A program made the position numbers and the translations under genes. A DNA stretch of 9,062 bases. Origin: Planktothrix sp. UBA8402. Lineage in GTDB: Bacteria; Cyanobacteriota; Cyanobacteriia; Cyanobacteriales; Microcoleaceae. The notes beneath the pieces are model-generated. The model did no database searches. It was given only the letters and a program-made list of their open reading frames with translations, and was not told where the DNA came from. Shown here piece after piece: positions 1-5,386 of this stretch. The stretch covers positions 1 through 9,062 of the forward strand of contig DMPJ01000440.1 in assembly GCA_003456035.1 (NCBI GenBank). Reading direction: 5' to 3'. Each line of letters begins with the position of its first letter. Position 1 is the first letter of the stretch.

Positions 1-264
1 GCCCCAAAATGGCGTTTAGATACGGTTAGAGTTTTACGATATTCAGCCCTAACTTTATTAATTGATGATCCTGATTACTTACAGCAACGCCTATTAATTT
101 GGTTTGCAACAGTTTTGCAAGCATTTCAAGGTAAAGATTTAACTCGATTAACTTATCAAACAATGTCCGAAATCGTGGAAAACTATCTAACTCCAGAAGA
201 AAATCAATTATTTTTACCTTTAATTCAACTTAATTTAACTATTTTGGGCAAAAATAAATCCTAA
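1..264 (+). CDS. Phycobiliprotein-like (globin-fold) protein, C-terminal part
   Basis: The reading frame is open from the first base and stops at 262-264, giving 87 codons; the start lies outside the window. The segment LRYSALTLLIDDPDYLQQRL resembles the helix after the bilin-binding cysteine of phycocyanin and allophycocyanin beta subunits ([20 protein letters not shown]). Counting back from LRY, the place of the bilin cysteine holds tryptophan (fourth visible residue), so this is probably a non-pigmented relative rather than an antenna subunit. It is a paralogue of the protein encoded at 2324-2785: they align without gaps over about 70 residues, with 14 of the first 30 identical. It converges on the pentapeptide gene with 19 nt between the stops and no visible terminator. 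The fold assignment rests on motif resemblance alone; a role in phycobilisome or photosystem biogenesis is inferred. Confidence 0.7.
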   Translation, partial: APKWRLDTVRVLRYSALTLLIDDPDYLQQRLLIWFATVLQAFQGKDLTRLTYQTMSEIVENYLTPEENQLFLPLIQLNLTILGKNKS

Positions 265-283
265 GGAACTTCTCATAATTCGA

Positions 284-1444
284 TTAGTTATAAACTTTTC
301 CATTGGGTAATGTAGCCCCATGTAACTGTGCGCCCTTAATTTCAGTATTGGCTAAAATTGCCCCTTTTAAATTTGCTCCTCTTAAATCAGCCCCGCTCAA
401 ATTAGCTCCCATTAAATTCGCATCTGCTAAATTAGCATTACCTAGATGAGTATTTCTTAAATCAGCGTTAATTAAACAAGATTTGCTCAAGTTAGCATAA
501 CTTAAATTACTGGCATTTAAGTTAGCATCCATCAGTAACGCTCCTTCTAAATTAGCTTCGCTTAAATAAGCCCCGGCTAAATTAATTGCTGTTAATAATT
601 TTTGTCTCAAATCAATTCCGCCCAAATCAGCACCACTTAAATTAATCCCACTTAAATGAGCCCCATTTAAACATACATTCCTCAGATAAGTTTTGCTCAA
701 ATTTGCCTTACTGAGATTGGCGCGGCTCAAGTTAGCTTCATTCAAATCTGCTTCTAATAAAGTCGCAGAATTGAGAAAAGCATCTGTTAAATCAGCGTGT
801 CTTAAATTCGCTTTTAACATCTGGGCTTTGGTTAAATCAGCCCCCTTCAAATTAGCACCACTTAAATTAGCTCGGACAATTATGGCTTGAGTCAAATCTG
901 CGCCGGATAAATCTACATCTTTCAAATTAGCCTGGGTTAAATCCGTGTTTTTCAAGATGGCTTGATGGAGATTTGCCTTAATTAAATAGGCCTTAACTAA
1001 AGAAGCTTGAGTTAAAATAGCTTCTAGGAGAATTGCAGAACTAAAATCAGTAGCTTTGAGATTGCAATGGTTAAGATTTGCCTCTTGCAAATTAGCCCAA
1101 TTTAGATGAGCACCTTCGAGATTAACCCGACTCAAATTAGCCCCGGTTAAAATAGTGCCACTCAGACTAGCTCCACTGAGATTAGCCCCGGTTAAATTGG
1201 CTCCGGTTAAATTGGCTTTACTTAGATTAACTAGACTGAGATGGGCTTCGCTTAAGTCAGCATTGCTTAAATCTGCACCAATTAGATGCGGTCGATTTTG
1301 GGGTTCTCTAATATTAGATAAACCCATAGTTGGTACGGTATTAGGTCGATAAGAATTGGTACTTAGAATAATACCCCGCAGACTCATGCCTTTAAAATCC
1401 CGTTCTCCATCTCCATATCGACTCAGCAGTTCAATCGCATCCAT
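284..1444 (-). CDS. Pentapeptide-repeat protein (right-handed quadrilateral beta-helix)
   Basis: The 386-residue protein is almost entirely A(N/D)LxxA-type pentapeptides from about residue 54 to 384, which by family knowledge fold as a right-handed quadrilateral beta-helix. The head (MDAIELLSRYGDGERDF, then GMSLRGIIL) looks like a capping segment common in cyanobacterial members. Residues 28-53, proline- and asparagine-rich, interrupt the repeat before the regular coils begin. No signal peptide, membrane segment or kinase domain is present, so it is probably cytoplasmic. The function is unknown; such proteins usually act as binding scaffolds. It is the last of five same-strand genes, 93 nt after the second V4R gene, so it may belong to that cluster. 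The ATG at 1444 has no clear Shine-Dalgarno sequence. Long open frames on the opposite strand are by-products of the repeat. Confidence 0.93.
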   Translation of the reverse strand: MDAIELLSRYGDGERDFKGMSLRGIILSTNSYRPNTVPTMGLSNIREPQNRPHLIGADLSNADLSEAHLSLVNLSKANLTGANLTGANLSGASLSGTILTGANLSRVNLEGAHLNWANLQEANLNHCNLKATDFSSAILLEAILTQASLVKAYLIKANLHQAILKNTDLTQANLKDVDLSGADLTQAIIVRANLSGANLKGADLTKAQMLKANLRHADLTDAFLNSATLLEADLNEANLSRANLSKANLSKTYLRNVCLNGAHLSGINLSGADLGGIDLRQKLLTAINLAGAYLSEANLEGALLMDANLNASNLSYANLSKSCLINADLRNTHLGNANLADANLMGANLSGADLRGANLKGAILANTEIKGAQLHGATLPNGKVYN

Positions 1445-1537
1445 GGGTTTAACCTAAATTGGCAGCCGACCATAAACCAAAACGATGATCTCCTTTGAAT
1501 ATTTTTATCACTTGCCTATCAACGGGGAACTTGTTAG

Positions 1538-2200
1538 TCACTGTATTTCACAGATTTCCTTGAGAATAGCTGCATGATCTTTTCCTTGATCAACTAAGGC
1601 TTCGACTGATTGTAAACGATTACTCAAACCGAGAATAAATTGGTTAGAATCTGCACCCATAGACTCACAGGTAGTTTGAATACAATTGAGGTCTCGTCCG
1701 GTTAATCGGCTAAAGAAAGAGCTAAAAACTCCAGCTTCCAAAAAACAAACGGGTCGGTTCCAATCTTTAGCAACACTGGCAAAGGGTGAGTTTTTAGTAA
1801 TCATGATCAGAAATCCGGCGTTAGTATATCGCGTATCTAAATCAAATGTTCCCCAACCATGAGTTTTCCAACATTGTTGTAAACATTGAATGAGTTCAAT
1901 CATTTCCATCATAGCTACAGGTTTGTCATAATATTCGCTGATTTCTTCACAAAAACGGACATAAAAATTTTTTCCCCACCACCGACCACAGTTGAATAAA
2001 ACTAAGCGGGCGGCTTGACCTGTTTCTTTTTCTAATCCGGTATAAATTGCTTCCAATAAGGTTAAGGGAAGACCTAGTAAACGACCACCAAGACGATTTT
2101 CTAGTAAACCTAATTCCAGATCCCCTTTCACATAGGCATCATAAGCAAAATAGTTGCCTGGAAGTTGAGGTTTAATCAGTAAATTGTTAATTTCAATCAT
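1538..2200 (-). CDS. V4R-domain protein, second copy
   Basis: The 220-residue protein ends in a V4R (4-vinyl reductase-like) domain, a family thought to bind small hydrophobic ligands and found in BchJ and several regulators. It is a paralogue of the V4R protein at 3225-3926. Shared landmarks are LExExG near 55-61, WWGKNFY at 74-80, GWGTFDLD at 115-122, RPVCFLEAGVFSSFFSRLTG at 149-168, and CIQTTCESMGA at 173-183. Two of the three C-terminal cysteines of the other copy are kept (173 and 178), but the third is asparagine (186), which could alter a metal- or ligand-binding site. The gene follows the phycobiliprotein-like gene after a 123-nt gap holding a 14-bp palindrome. By position it resembles Synechocystis slr0147 (from memory). 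A role in photosystem or pigment-protein assembly is inferred, and an enzymatic vinyl-reductase activity is not supported. Confidence 0.85.
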   Translation of the reverse strand: MIEINNLLIKPQLPGNYFAYDAYVKGDLELGLLENRLGGRLLGLPLTLLEAIYTGLEKETGQAARLVLFNCGRWWGKNFYVRFCEEISEYYDKPVAMMEMIELIQCLQQCWKTHGWGTFDLDTRYTNAGFLIMITKNSPFASVAKDWNRPVCFLEAGVFSSFFSRLTGRDLNCIQTTCESMGADSNQFILGLSNRLQSVEALVDQGKDHAAILKEICEIQ

Positions 2201-2234
2201 AATTTTAGGCAGGTTATATTGACGGTTGATTGTT

Positions 2235-2248
2235 AACCGTTAACGGTT
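2235..2248. repeat. Perfect 14-bp palindrome with flanking direct repeat
   Basis: The sequence aaccgttaacggtt is its own reverse complement. The 9-mer acggttgat occurs at 2222-2230 and again at 2243-2251, overlapping the palindrome's right half. It lies in the 123-nt gap upstream of the second V4R gene, about 35-50 bases before its ATG. The symmetry is what a dimeric regulator's operator looks like; no regulator is identified. Confidence 0.7.
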
Positions 2249-2323
2249 GATGAACAGACGGACTGATTTTCAACAATGGCTTCTATAAAACTGCTAATCA
2301 AACTCTGATTAACTCCTCTCTAT

Positions 2324-2785
2324 TCAAGGCTTTAGCAAGTAACTTTTGACTTGTTCTAAGAATGGTTGGATGAAAACCAGAGCTTTTGTCGAGAGTAATT
2401 CATTTAAACGAGTATTGAGCAATTGATAAACTTGGGTATCAATAGATTGGGTATCATGGGCTTGAACTAAACCCGATAACCAATCAAGAACTCGTCGCTG
2501 AAGGTATTCTGAATCATTTAATAACATTGCCATCGCACTATGGCGCAGAATCAGAATCCATTGTTGTAAAACTTGTTCTAAGCGTTCTTGCTTTTCTTGA
2601 GGAAATATGATCGAAATTTGATCAGCAATTGGCTGAAAAATCACAACTTCTCGATCCCGAAGAAATTCATAAATTTTTAATCGTTGGGCTAAAGTTTCTG
2701 CATAGCTTTTAAAACCTAGCAATTCTTCAGTTCTAAGATAGCGATTTTCCGCTTGGACTAATAATTCATTTAATTCGGCTTGCAT
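2324..2785 (-). CDS. Phycobiliprotein-like protein lacking the bilin cysteine
   Basis: The 153-residue, almost all-helical protein is close to phycobiliprotein length (about 160). The N-terminal part (RYLRTEELLGFKSYAETL, residues 16-33, then RLKIYEFLRDRE) resembles the opening helices of phycobilisome subunits. LRHSAMAMLLNDSEYLQRRV (80-99) matches the helix that follows the chromophore site. The residue aligned with the canonical bilin cysteine is valine 72, and the protein has no cysteine at all, so it cannot attach a bilin by thioether. It may be a scaffold, a chaperone-like factor, or a globin-fold sensor. It sits between the two V4R genes, and is a paralogue of the partial protein at 1-264. 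The ATG at 2785 has no Shine-Dalgarno sequence; the bases just upstream are TGATTAC heptamers. From memory the position corresponds to slr0146 in Synechocystis. Confidence 0.75.
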   Translation of the reverse strand: MQAELNELLVQAENRYLRTEELLGFKSYAETLAQRLKIYEFLRDREVVIFQPIADQISIIFPQEKQERLEQVLQQWILILRHSAMAMLLNDSEYLQRRVLDWLSGLVQAHDTQSIDTQVYQLLNTRLNELLSTKALVFIQPFLEQVKSYLLKP

Positions 2786-2786
2786 G

Positions 2787-2958
2787 GTAATCAGTAATCA
2801 ATGAACAGTAATCAGTGAATAGTAATCAGTAATCAGTGTAAGAATTGAGTAATGGGTAATGGGTTTAAGAATTGATTGTCTACAAGAGTGCCCATTACCT
2901 ACTACCCATTGCCTGTTTCTTTACCCATTACCCATTACCTATTACCCATTACCTGTTA
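2787..2958. repeat. Cyanobacterial short tandem heptamer repeats (STRR), mixed array
   Basis: This fills the 170-nt gap between two genes of the V4R cluster. From 2787 to 2842 it reads in 7-base register: gtaatca five times, with atgaaca, gtgaata and gtgtaag. Two taatggg units follow at 2850-2863, still in register. From 2891 the complementary type appears: cccatta at 2891, 2924, 2931 and 2945, with cctacta, cctatta, cctgtta and cccattg as variants. taatgggtaatggg (2850-2863) pairs perfectly with 2924-2937, so RNA from here can form a long hairpin. The array begins one base from the phycobiliprotein-like ATG and ends in the stop codon of the FF/W-motif gene. Confidence 0.9.
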
Positions 2959-3228
2959 AAATAAACCCATTAAATCGTCGATGGTGACATCAAGTTGATT
3001 CGGGGTATTAGAAACAGAAGTGGTTATGGTGGGCATAACTCCTACCTGGGGAACTCCTTCCCAATCAATTCTTTGAAAAAAATCAGCCACAGATAGGGTT
3101 AAACTCGACTGTGACGGAGTAGTTAGAGACGATGAATTCTTTTCTACCGTCATCGGTGTGCCTAACCAGTTAAGATTGCTGAAAAAGTCTTGAACAGACT
3201 CACTCAACCAAGTCTGGTGATTCTTCAT
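2956..3228 (-). CDS. Small protein with duplicated FF/W short linear motif
   Basis: This 90-residue protein has no recognised domain, but contains two copies of one motif: SVQDFFSNLNWLGTP (residues 11-25) and SVADFFQRIDWEGVP (46-60), of form SVxDFFxxxxWxGxP. A degenerate third, VTIDDLMGLF, closes the chain. The linkers are rich in Ser, Thr, Pro and Asn and probably disordered, so the protein looks like a string of docking motifs that could bring partners together. Its start overlaps the stop of the upstream V4R gene in an ATGA (3225-3228), a strong sign of translational coupling and joint function. By position it matches Synechocystis slr0145 (from memory). The stop codon lies within the edge of the heptamer array. 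I recognise the motif type from other cyanobacterial proteins but cannot name a partner. Confidence 0.85.
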   Translation of the reverse strand: MKNHQTWLSESVQDFFSNLNWLGTPMTVEKNSSSLTTPSQSSLTLSVADFFQRIDWEGVPQVGVMPTITTSVSNTPNQLDVTIDDLMGLF

Positions 3229-3926
3229 CGCAATATGACTCCATCTTGTAATTTGCGTTGAATATCTCTTGCGGTTGCACCTTCATTCAGCCAAAAACCC
3301 GCAGCATCAATGCGGTCGGGGTTTCCTAGCAGAAACTTACAATAGGTTTCTCCCATCGAATAACATTGCAACTCAATACAACTTAGGCTTTTTTTGACCA
3401 GATTACTAAAAAATCCGGCAAATAATCCCGCATAGATATGACAAACGGGCTTTCCCACATCCCCTAGCGTCCGGGCAACAGCCGAGTCAAATAGGTTAAT
3501 AAAAATACAGCCATGTTTGCGATCGCTCATGTCCACTTCCCAACGTCCCCAACCTTGGGATGTGACAGGCCACCACCAAGTTTCTAATAAAAACATCAGG
3601 TTAGACTGGCGAATACTTTGACCAAATTCGGCTTCATACCACAGAGAGAAAAATGCAGCATCCTTAACGCCCCATTCTTTGCCAATGGTGTACATAATTA
3701 CAGAGGAGGAACTGCCGACTTCTTCCTCTAATCCCTCAACCAAACCAATGATAAAATCTTCACTGGTAAAGATATTCCGCATTTGATTCCAGTCTGTCAC
3801 CGTACCCATTGACTGGTTAAAGCTGAAAAAATCTTGAAATCGATAATGATTATGGGCTTTAGGATTAGTTATTTTGAGTTTAGATTGATTCTCAATATGA
3901 TTTTGAGCGGGGGCGGTTGAAGCCAT
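3225..3926 (-). CDS. V4R-domain protein, first gene of the cluster
   Basis: An ATG at 3935 is also open, but AAGGAG sits only one base before it; the ATG at 3926 lies ten bases behind the same Shine-Dalgarno sequence and is preferred, giving 233 residues. Counted from 3935, the disordered N-terminus contains RFQDFFSF (32-39), similar to the FF motif of the next gene's product. The V4R-type domain follows: EEEVGSSSSVIMYTIGKEWG (70-89), GWGRWEVD (128-135), GKPVCHIYAGLFAGFFSNLV (161-180), then cysteines 186, 191 and 199 in SCIELQCYSMGETYCKF. V4R domains are believed to bind small hydrophobic molecules, and the cysteine set may bind a metal or ligand. It heads a set of five minus-strand genes and overlaps the next by 4 nt. 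It resembles slr0144 of Synechocystis (from memory). A role in chlorophyll-protein assembly is inferred. Confidence 0.87.
   Translation of the reverse strand: MASTAPAQNHIENQSKLKITNPKAHNHYRFQDFFSFNQSMGTVTDWNQMRNIFTSEDFIIGLVEGLEEEVGSSSSVIMYTIGKEWGVKDAAFFSLWYEAEFGQSIRQSNLMFLLETWWWPVTSQGWGRWEVDMSDRKHGCIFINLFDSAVARTLGDVGKPVCHIYAGLFAGFFSNLVKKSLSCIELQCYSMGETYCKFLLGNPDRIDAAGFWLNEGATARDIQRKLQDGVILR
3519..3526. repeat. HIP1 octamer (gcgatcgc)
   Basis: A highly iterated palindrome of cyanobacterial genomes, here inside the first V4R gene. It supports the taxonomic assignment. Confidence 0.9.
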
Positions 3927-3935
3927 GATCTGCAT

Positions 3936-3942
3936 ACTCCTT
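3936..3942 (-). promoter_or_regulatory. Shine-Dalgarno sequence deciding the V4R gene start
   Basis: Minus-strand AAGGAGT ends right at the upstream ATG (3935) and stands ten bases before the ATG at 3926. A spacing of one base is not usable, so this site supports initiation at 3926. It is one of the few strong ribosome-binding sites in the window. Confidence 0.65.
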
Positions 3943-4022
3943 TTTAATCGACAAAGTTTAAAATTAACACCAAATTGGGCGCGGGGTGGCTGAGATTAAA
4001 TATGAGGTGGACAAGATCAGGC

Positions 4023-4146
4023 CACAGGGGATTGATTCTGTCTGCGGTTATTCTTGATAAGTTTGATCGACGCACCTGTTGTATCTAATTTAACACAATA
4101 GCAGAAGTAGGTTTTTTAAGCAGGCTGTCATCCCCTGTGCCTACTT
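4023..4146. repeat. Nested inverted repeats upstream of the V4R cluster
   Basis: cacaggggat (4023-4032) is repeated as its exact complement at 4130-4139. A second pair, aagtagg (4105-4111) and cctactt (4140-4146), overlaps the stop of the membrane-protein gene. Neither hairpin is followed by a T run on either strand, so these are not standard terminators. The 200-nt gap 3943-4140 otherwise shows no promoter that I can defend. Confidence 0.5.
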
Positions 4147-4410
4147 ACTGGCCCTACCAACCATGTAGCTAAGAAGTCCGATCACGGTAGAAGAAAGAGC
4201 CGCGATCGCAAATCTGATTTCACCTTCAGAAGTCGTACCTTTTTGTAGAATCGTGAAGGAGTAAAAATCAATTAATAAAATTATAACCAGAGCCACTATA
4301 AATACAGTAATATCTTTTACCCAAAAAGATATCCGCTTCTGCTTTCGCTTGATTTCCTGATCTTTTTCGCGGTTTTTTTGTTCAAAATCTGCATCTTCTG
4401 TCATCACCAT
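4141..4410 (-). CDS. Small two-helix membrane protein, unknown function
   Basis: The 89-residue protein has a very charged N-terminus (Glu, Lys and Arg rich, residues 4-27), a hydrophobic helix at about 33-53 (DITVFIVALVIILLIDFYSF), a polar turn KGTTSEGE, and a second hydrophobic helix at about 66-84 ending in GRASK. It probably spans the inner or thylakoid membrane twice as a hairpin. I do not recognise a family. The size and layout recall holin-like or small regulatory membrane proteins, but nothing supports that function. The start could be the ATG at 4410 or the third codon ATG at 4404; neither has a clear Shine-Dalgarno sequence. A HIP1 octamer lies inside the gene. The neighbours (V4R cluster downstream, Uma2-like upstream) give no hint of its job. 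Confidence 0.7.
   Translation of the reverse strand: MVMTEDADFEQKNREKDQEIKRKQKRISFWVKDITVFIVALVIILLIDFYSFTILQKGTTSEGEIRFAIAALSSTVIGLLSYMVGRASK
4202..4209. repeat. HIP1 octamer (gcgatcgc)
   Basis: A second exact copy, inside the small membrane-protein gene. It suggests that this otherwise unplaceable gene has resided in a cyanobacterial genome for some time. Confidence 0.9.
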
Positions 4411-4495
4411 AAATATTTGATTATCGTCCTATTTAGAGTACCACTTTCCATGATCTTACTATCAAGTTAATCGTTCCCGTTGCCAGGTTTTTATA

Positions 4496-4990
4496 TTAAC
4501 TTGTAGGTAGATTTCTGCGTTTAATTTCCAGAGGAAATTCTGGGACTAACAAAGATTTACTTAATTCTCCTTGACGATGGTAAAACTTCATTTTACCCTG
4601 GATATCGCAAACCCAAACTTCTTCTGCTCCGGCTGCGAAATATAAATCTTTTTTTTCCAACATTTCTTCTGATGTATTACTAGAAGATTTTACTTCTACG
4701 CAAATTTCTGGTGCAACCGAAGCTACTGTTTCCTCTAAAATAATATCGGCTATTTGATCGCTAGTCCAAACAACATCAGCAACTTTAACTCCGTCTGTTG
4801 TTTGAATTGCACATTCTGGCATTGTCACACCCGTTTTTAGGAGCATTTCTAATAAGTTTTGTATTCTACCTTGATAAAATGAATGTTTTGGCTTGGCTGG
4901 ACTCATGACAATTTGTCCCCATTTATTCAATTCAATTTTAAAGGGTAAGTCTTGCAACTGTTTATTTTCACAGACTTCTTGCCATTGCAT
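4496..4990 (-). CDS. Uma2/DUF820 family PD-(D/E)XK nuclease-like protein
   Basis: The frame opens at a TTG (5005), but the ATG at 4990 is preferred because GAGG lies about nine bases upstream; this gives 164 residues, usual for the family. Numbered from that ATG, GQIVMSPAKPKH (25-36) matches the family's N-terminal motif. VADVVW (70-75) and ICVEVKSSSN (96-105) carry the D (72) and E-x-K (99, 101) of the restriction-endonuclease fold. EEVWVCD (123-129) is the conserved strand after the core. The usual Pro before the Asp is Ala, but the catalytic residues look intact. Such genes occur in many copies in filamentous cyanobacteria, often near mobile or toxin-antitoxin regions, and their real function is unsettled. 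It stands alone here, 76 nt beyond the remnant of a toxin gene. Confidence 0.9.
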   Translation of the reverse strand: MQWQEVCENKQLQDLPFKIELNKWGQIVMSPAKPKHSFYQGRIQNLLEMLLKTGVTMPECAIQTTDGVKVADVVWTSDQIADIILEETVASVAPEICVEVKSSSNTSEEMLEKKDLYFAAGAEEVWVCDIQGKMKFYHRQGELSKSLLVPEFPLEIKRRNLPTS

Positions 4991-5037
4991 AGCCAGACAC
5001 CTCAATCGCTTACGATAATTTTAACACTAATATTGGA

Positions 5038-5045
5038 GCGATCGC
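5038..5045. repeat. HIP1 octamer (gcgatcgc)
   Basis: A third exact copy, in the gap between the toxin remnant and the Uma2-like gene. The rest of this gap (4991-5066) shows no other signal. Confidence 0.9.
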
Positions 5046-5066
5046 AGTTTTTATCAAAATATTAGT

Positions 5067-5129
5067 TCATAGCAATTCTATTCCTTCTAACTTACCCAGT
5101 TTAGTATCAAAAGATGCTATTTCCTGACA
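5067..5129 (-). pseudogene. Remnant of a PIN-domain (VapC-type) toxin, C-terminal tail only
   Basis: In the +1 frame relative to the antitoxin gene, the minus strand reads CQEIASFDTKLGKLEG, then IELL and a stop at 5067-5069. The pattern (T/S)FDxKLxKLxGxxLL is what I expect at the end of VapC-like PIN toxins, where the Asp is part of the acidic site. The rest of the toxin (roughly 110 residues, including the other acidic residues) is absent. The tail follows the 3' end of the antitoxin gene directly and overlaps it, which suggests an internal deletion that joined the two gene ends out of frame. The frame is seen; the family assignment is by memory of the motif, on about 20 residues. Confidence 0.5.
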
Positions 5130-5364
5130 TCGGTGCACACTCAGAAATCGCCCCATCCATTTCTTCTAGGGAAACAGCTTTTCTACCTTCTTCATACAGC
5201 ATCCCGGATAATTCTCGGACATCAATTTTGCCGGGTTGTAAATAAACTTTGCCATCTGACCCGATCACAAAATCAATTGAGTCGCCCGGTTGCAGTTTGA
5301 GCCATTGGATAATTTCTAAAGGAATCGCAACTTGTCCAGAATTAGTTAATTTGGCTATTGTCAT
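5107..5364 (-). CDS. AbrB/MazE-fold antitoxin (VapB-type), toxin apparently lost
   Basis: The 85-residue protein begins with a swapped-hairpin AbrB DNA-binding domain: LTNSGQVAIPLEIIQWLKLQ (6-25), PGDSIDFVIGSDGKVYLQP (26-44). A tail VSLEEMDGAISECA (64-77) follows, of the kind that binds and neutralises PIN toxins. The last eight residues (PMSGNSIF) look foreign: their codons read, in the +1 frame, as the end of a VapC-like toxin, so the natural C-terminus was probably replaced at a deletion junction. Normally the protein would bind its own promoter and its toxin. Here it could only bind DNA or act against a toxin encoded elsewhere. It has a strong Shine-Dalgarno sequence and begins 22 nt after the DUF3531 gene, so it may now be transcribed from the TPR operon. 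Confidence 0.88.
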   Translation of the reverse strand: MTIAKLTNSGQVAIPLEIIQWLKLQPGDSIDFVIGSDGKVYLQPGKIDVRELSGMLYEEGRKAVSLEEMDGAISECAPMSGNSIF

Positions 5365-5370
5365 TTTTTT

Positions 5371-5376
5371 TCCTCT
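5371..5376 (-). promoter_or_regulatory. Strong Shine-Dalgarno sequence of the antitoxin gene
   Basis: Minus-strand AGAGGA is separated from the ATG at 5364 by six A residues, an ideal distance. It fixes the antitoxin start and shows that the gene is still equipped for translation despite the loss of its toxin partner. Confidence 0.7.
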
Positions 5377-5386
5377 GTCACTAATA

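Noticed and set aside
693..1352. Two plus-strand open frames of 65 codons, rich in Leu, Lys, Ala and Ser, opposite the pentapeptide gene
   Set aside because: They are antisense images of the A(N/D)LxxA repeat; their periodic composition has no independent coding signal.
2787..2958. The repetitive block considered as a CRISPR array
   Set aside because: Units are 7 bases in tandem without unique spacers, and no cas gene is near; it fits heptamer STRR repeats.
1538..3926. Naming the V4R proteins as divinyl-chlorophyllide 4-vinyl reductases
   Set aside because: The domain name is historical; the proteins lack extended similarity to a known reductase that I can point to, and the context suggests assembly factors.
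4105..4146. Inverted repeat after the membrane-protein gene as an intrinsic terminator
   Set aside because: There is no T run after the stem on the minus strand, and the loop is about 28 bases.
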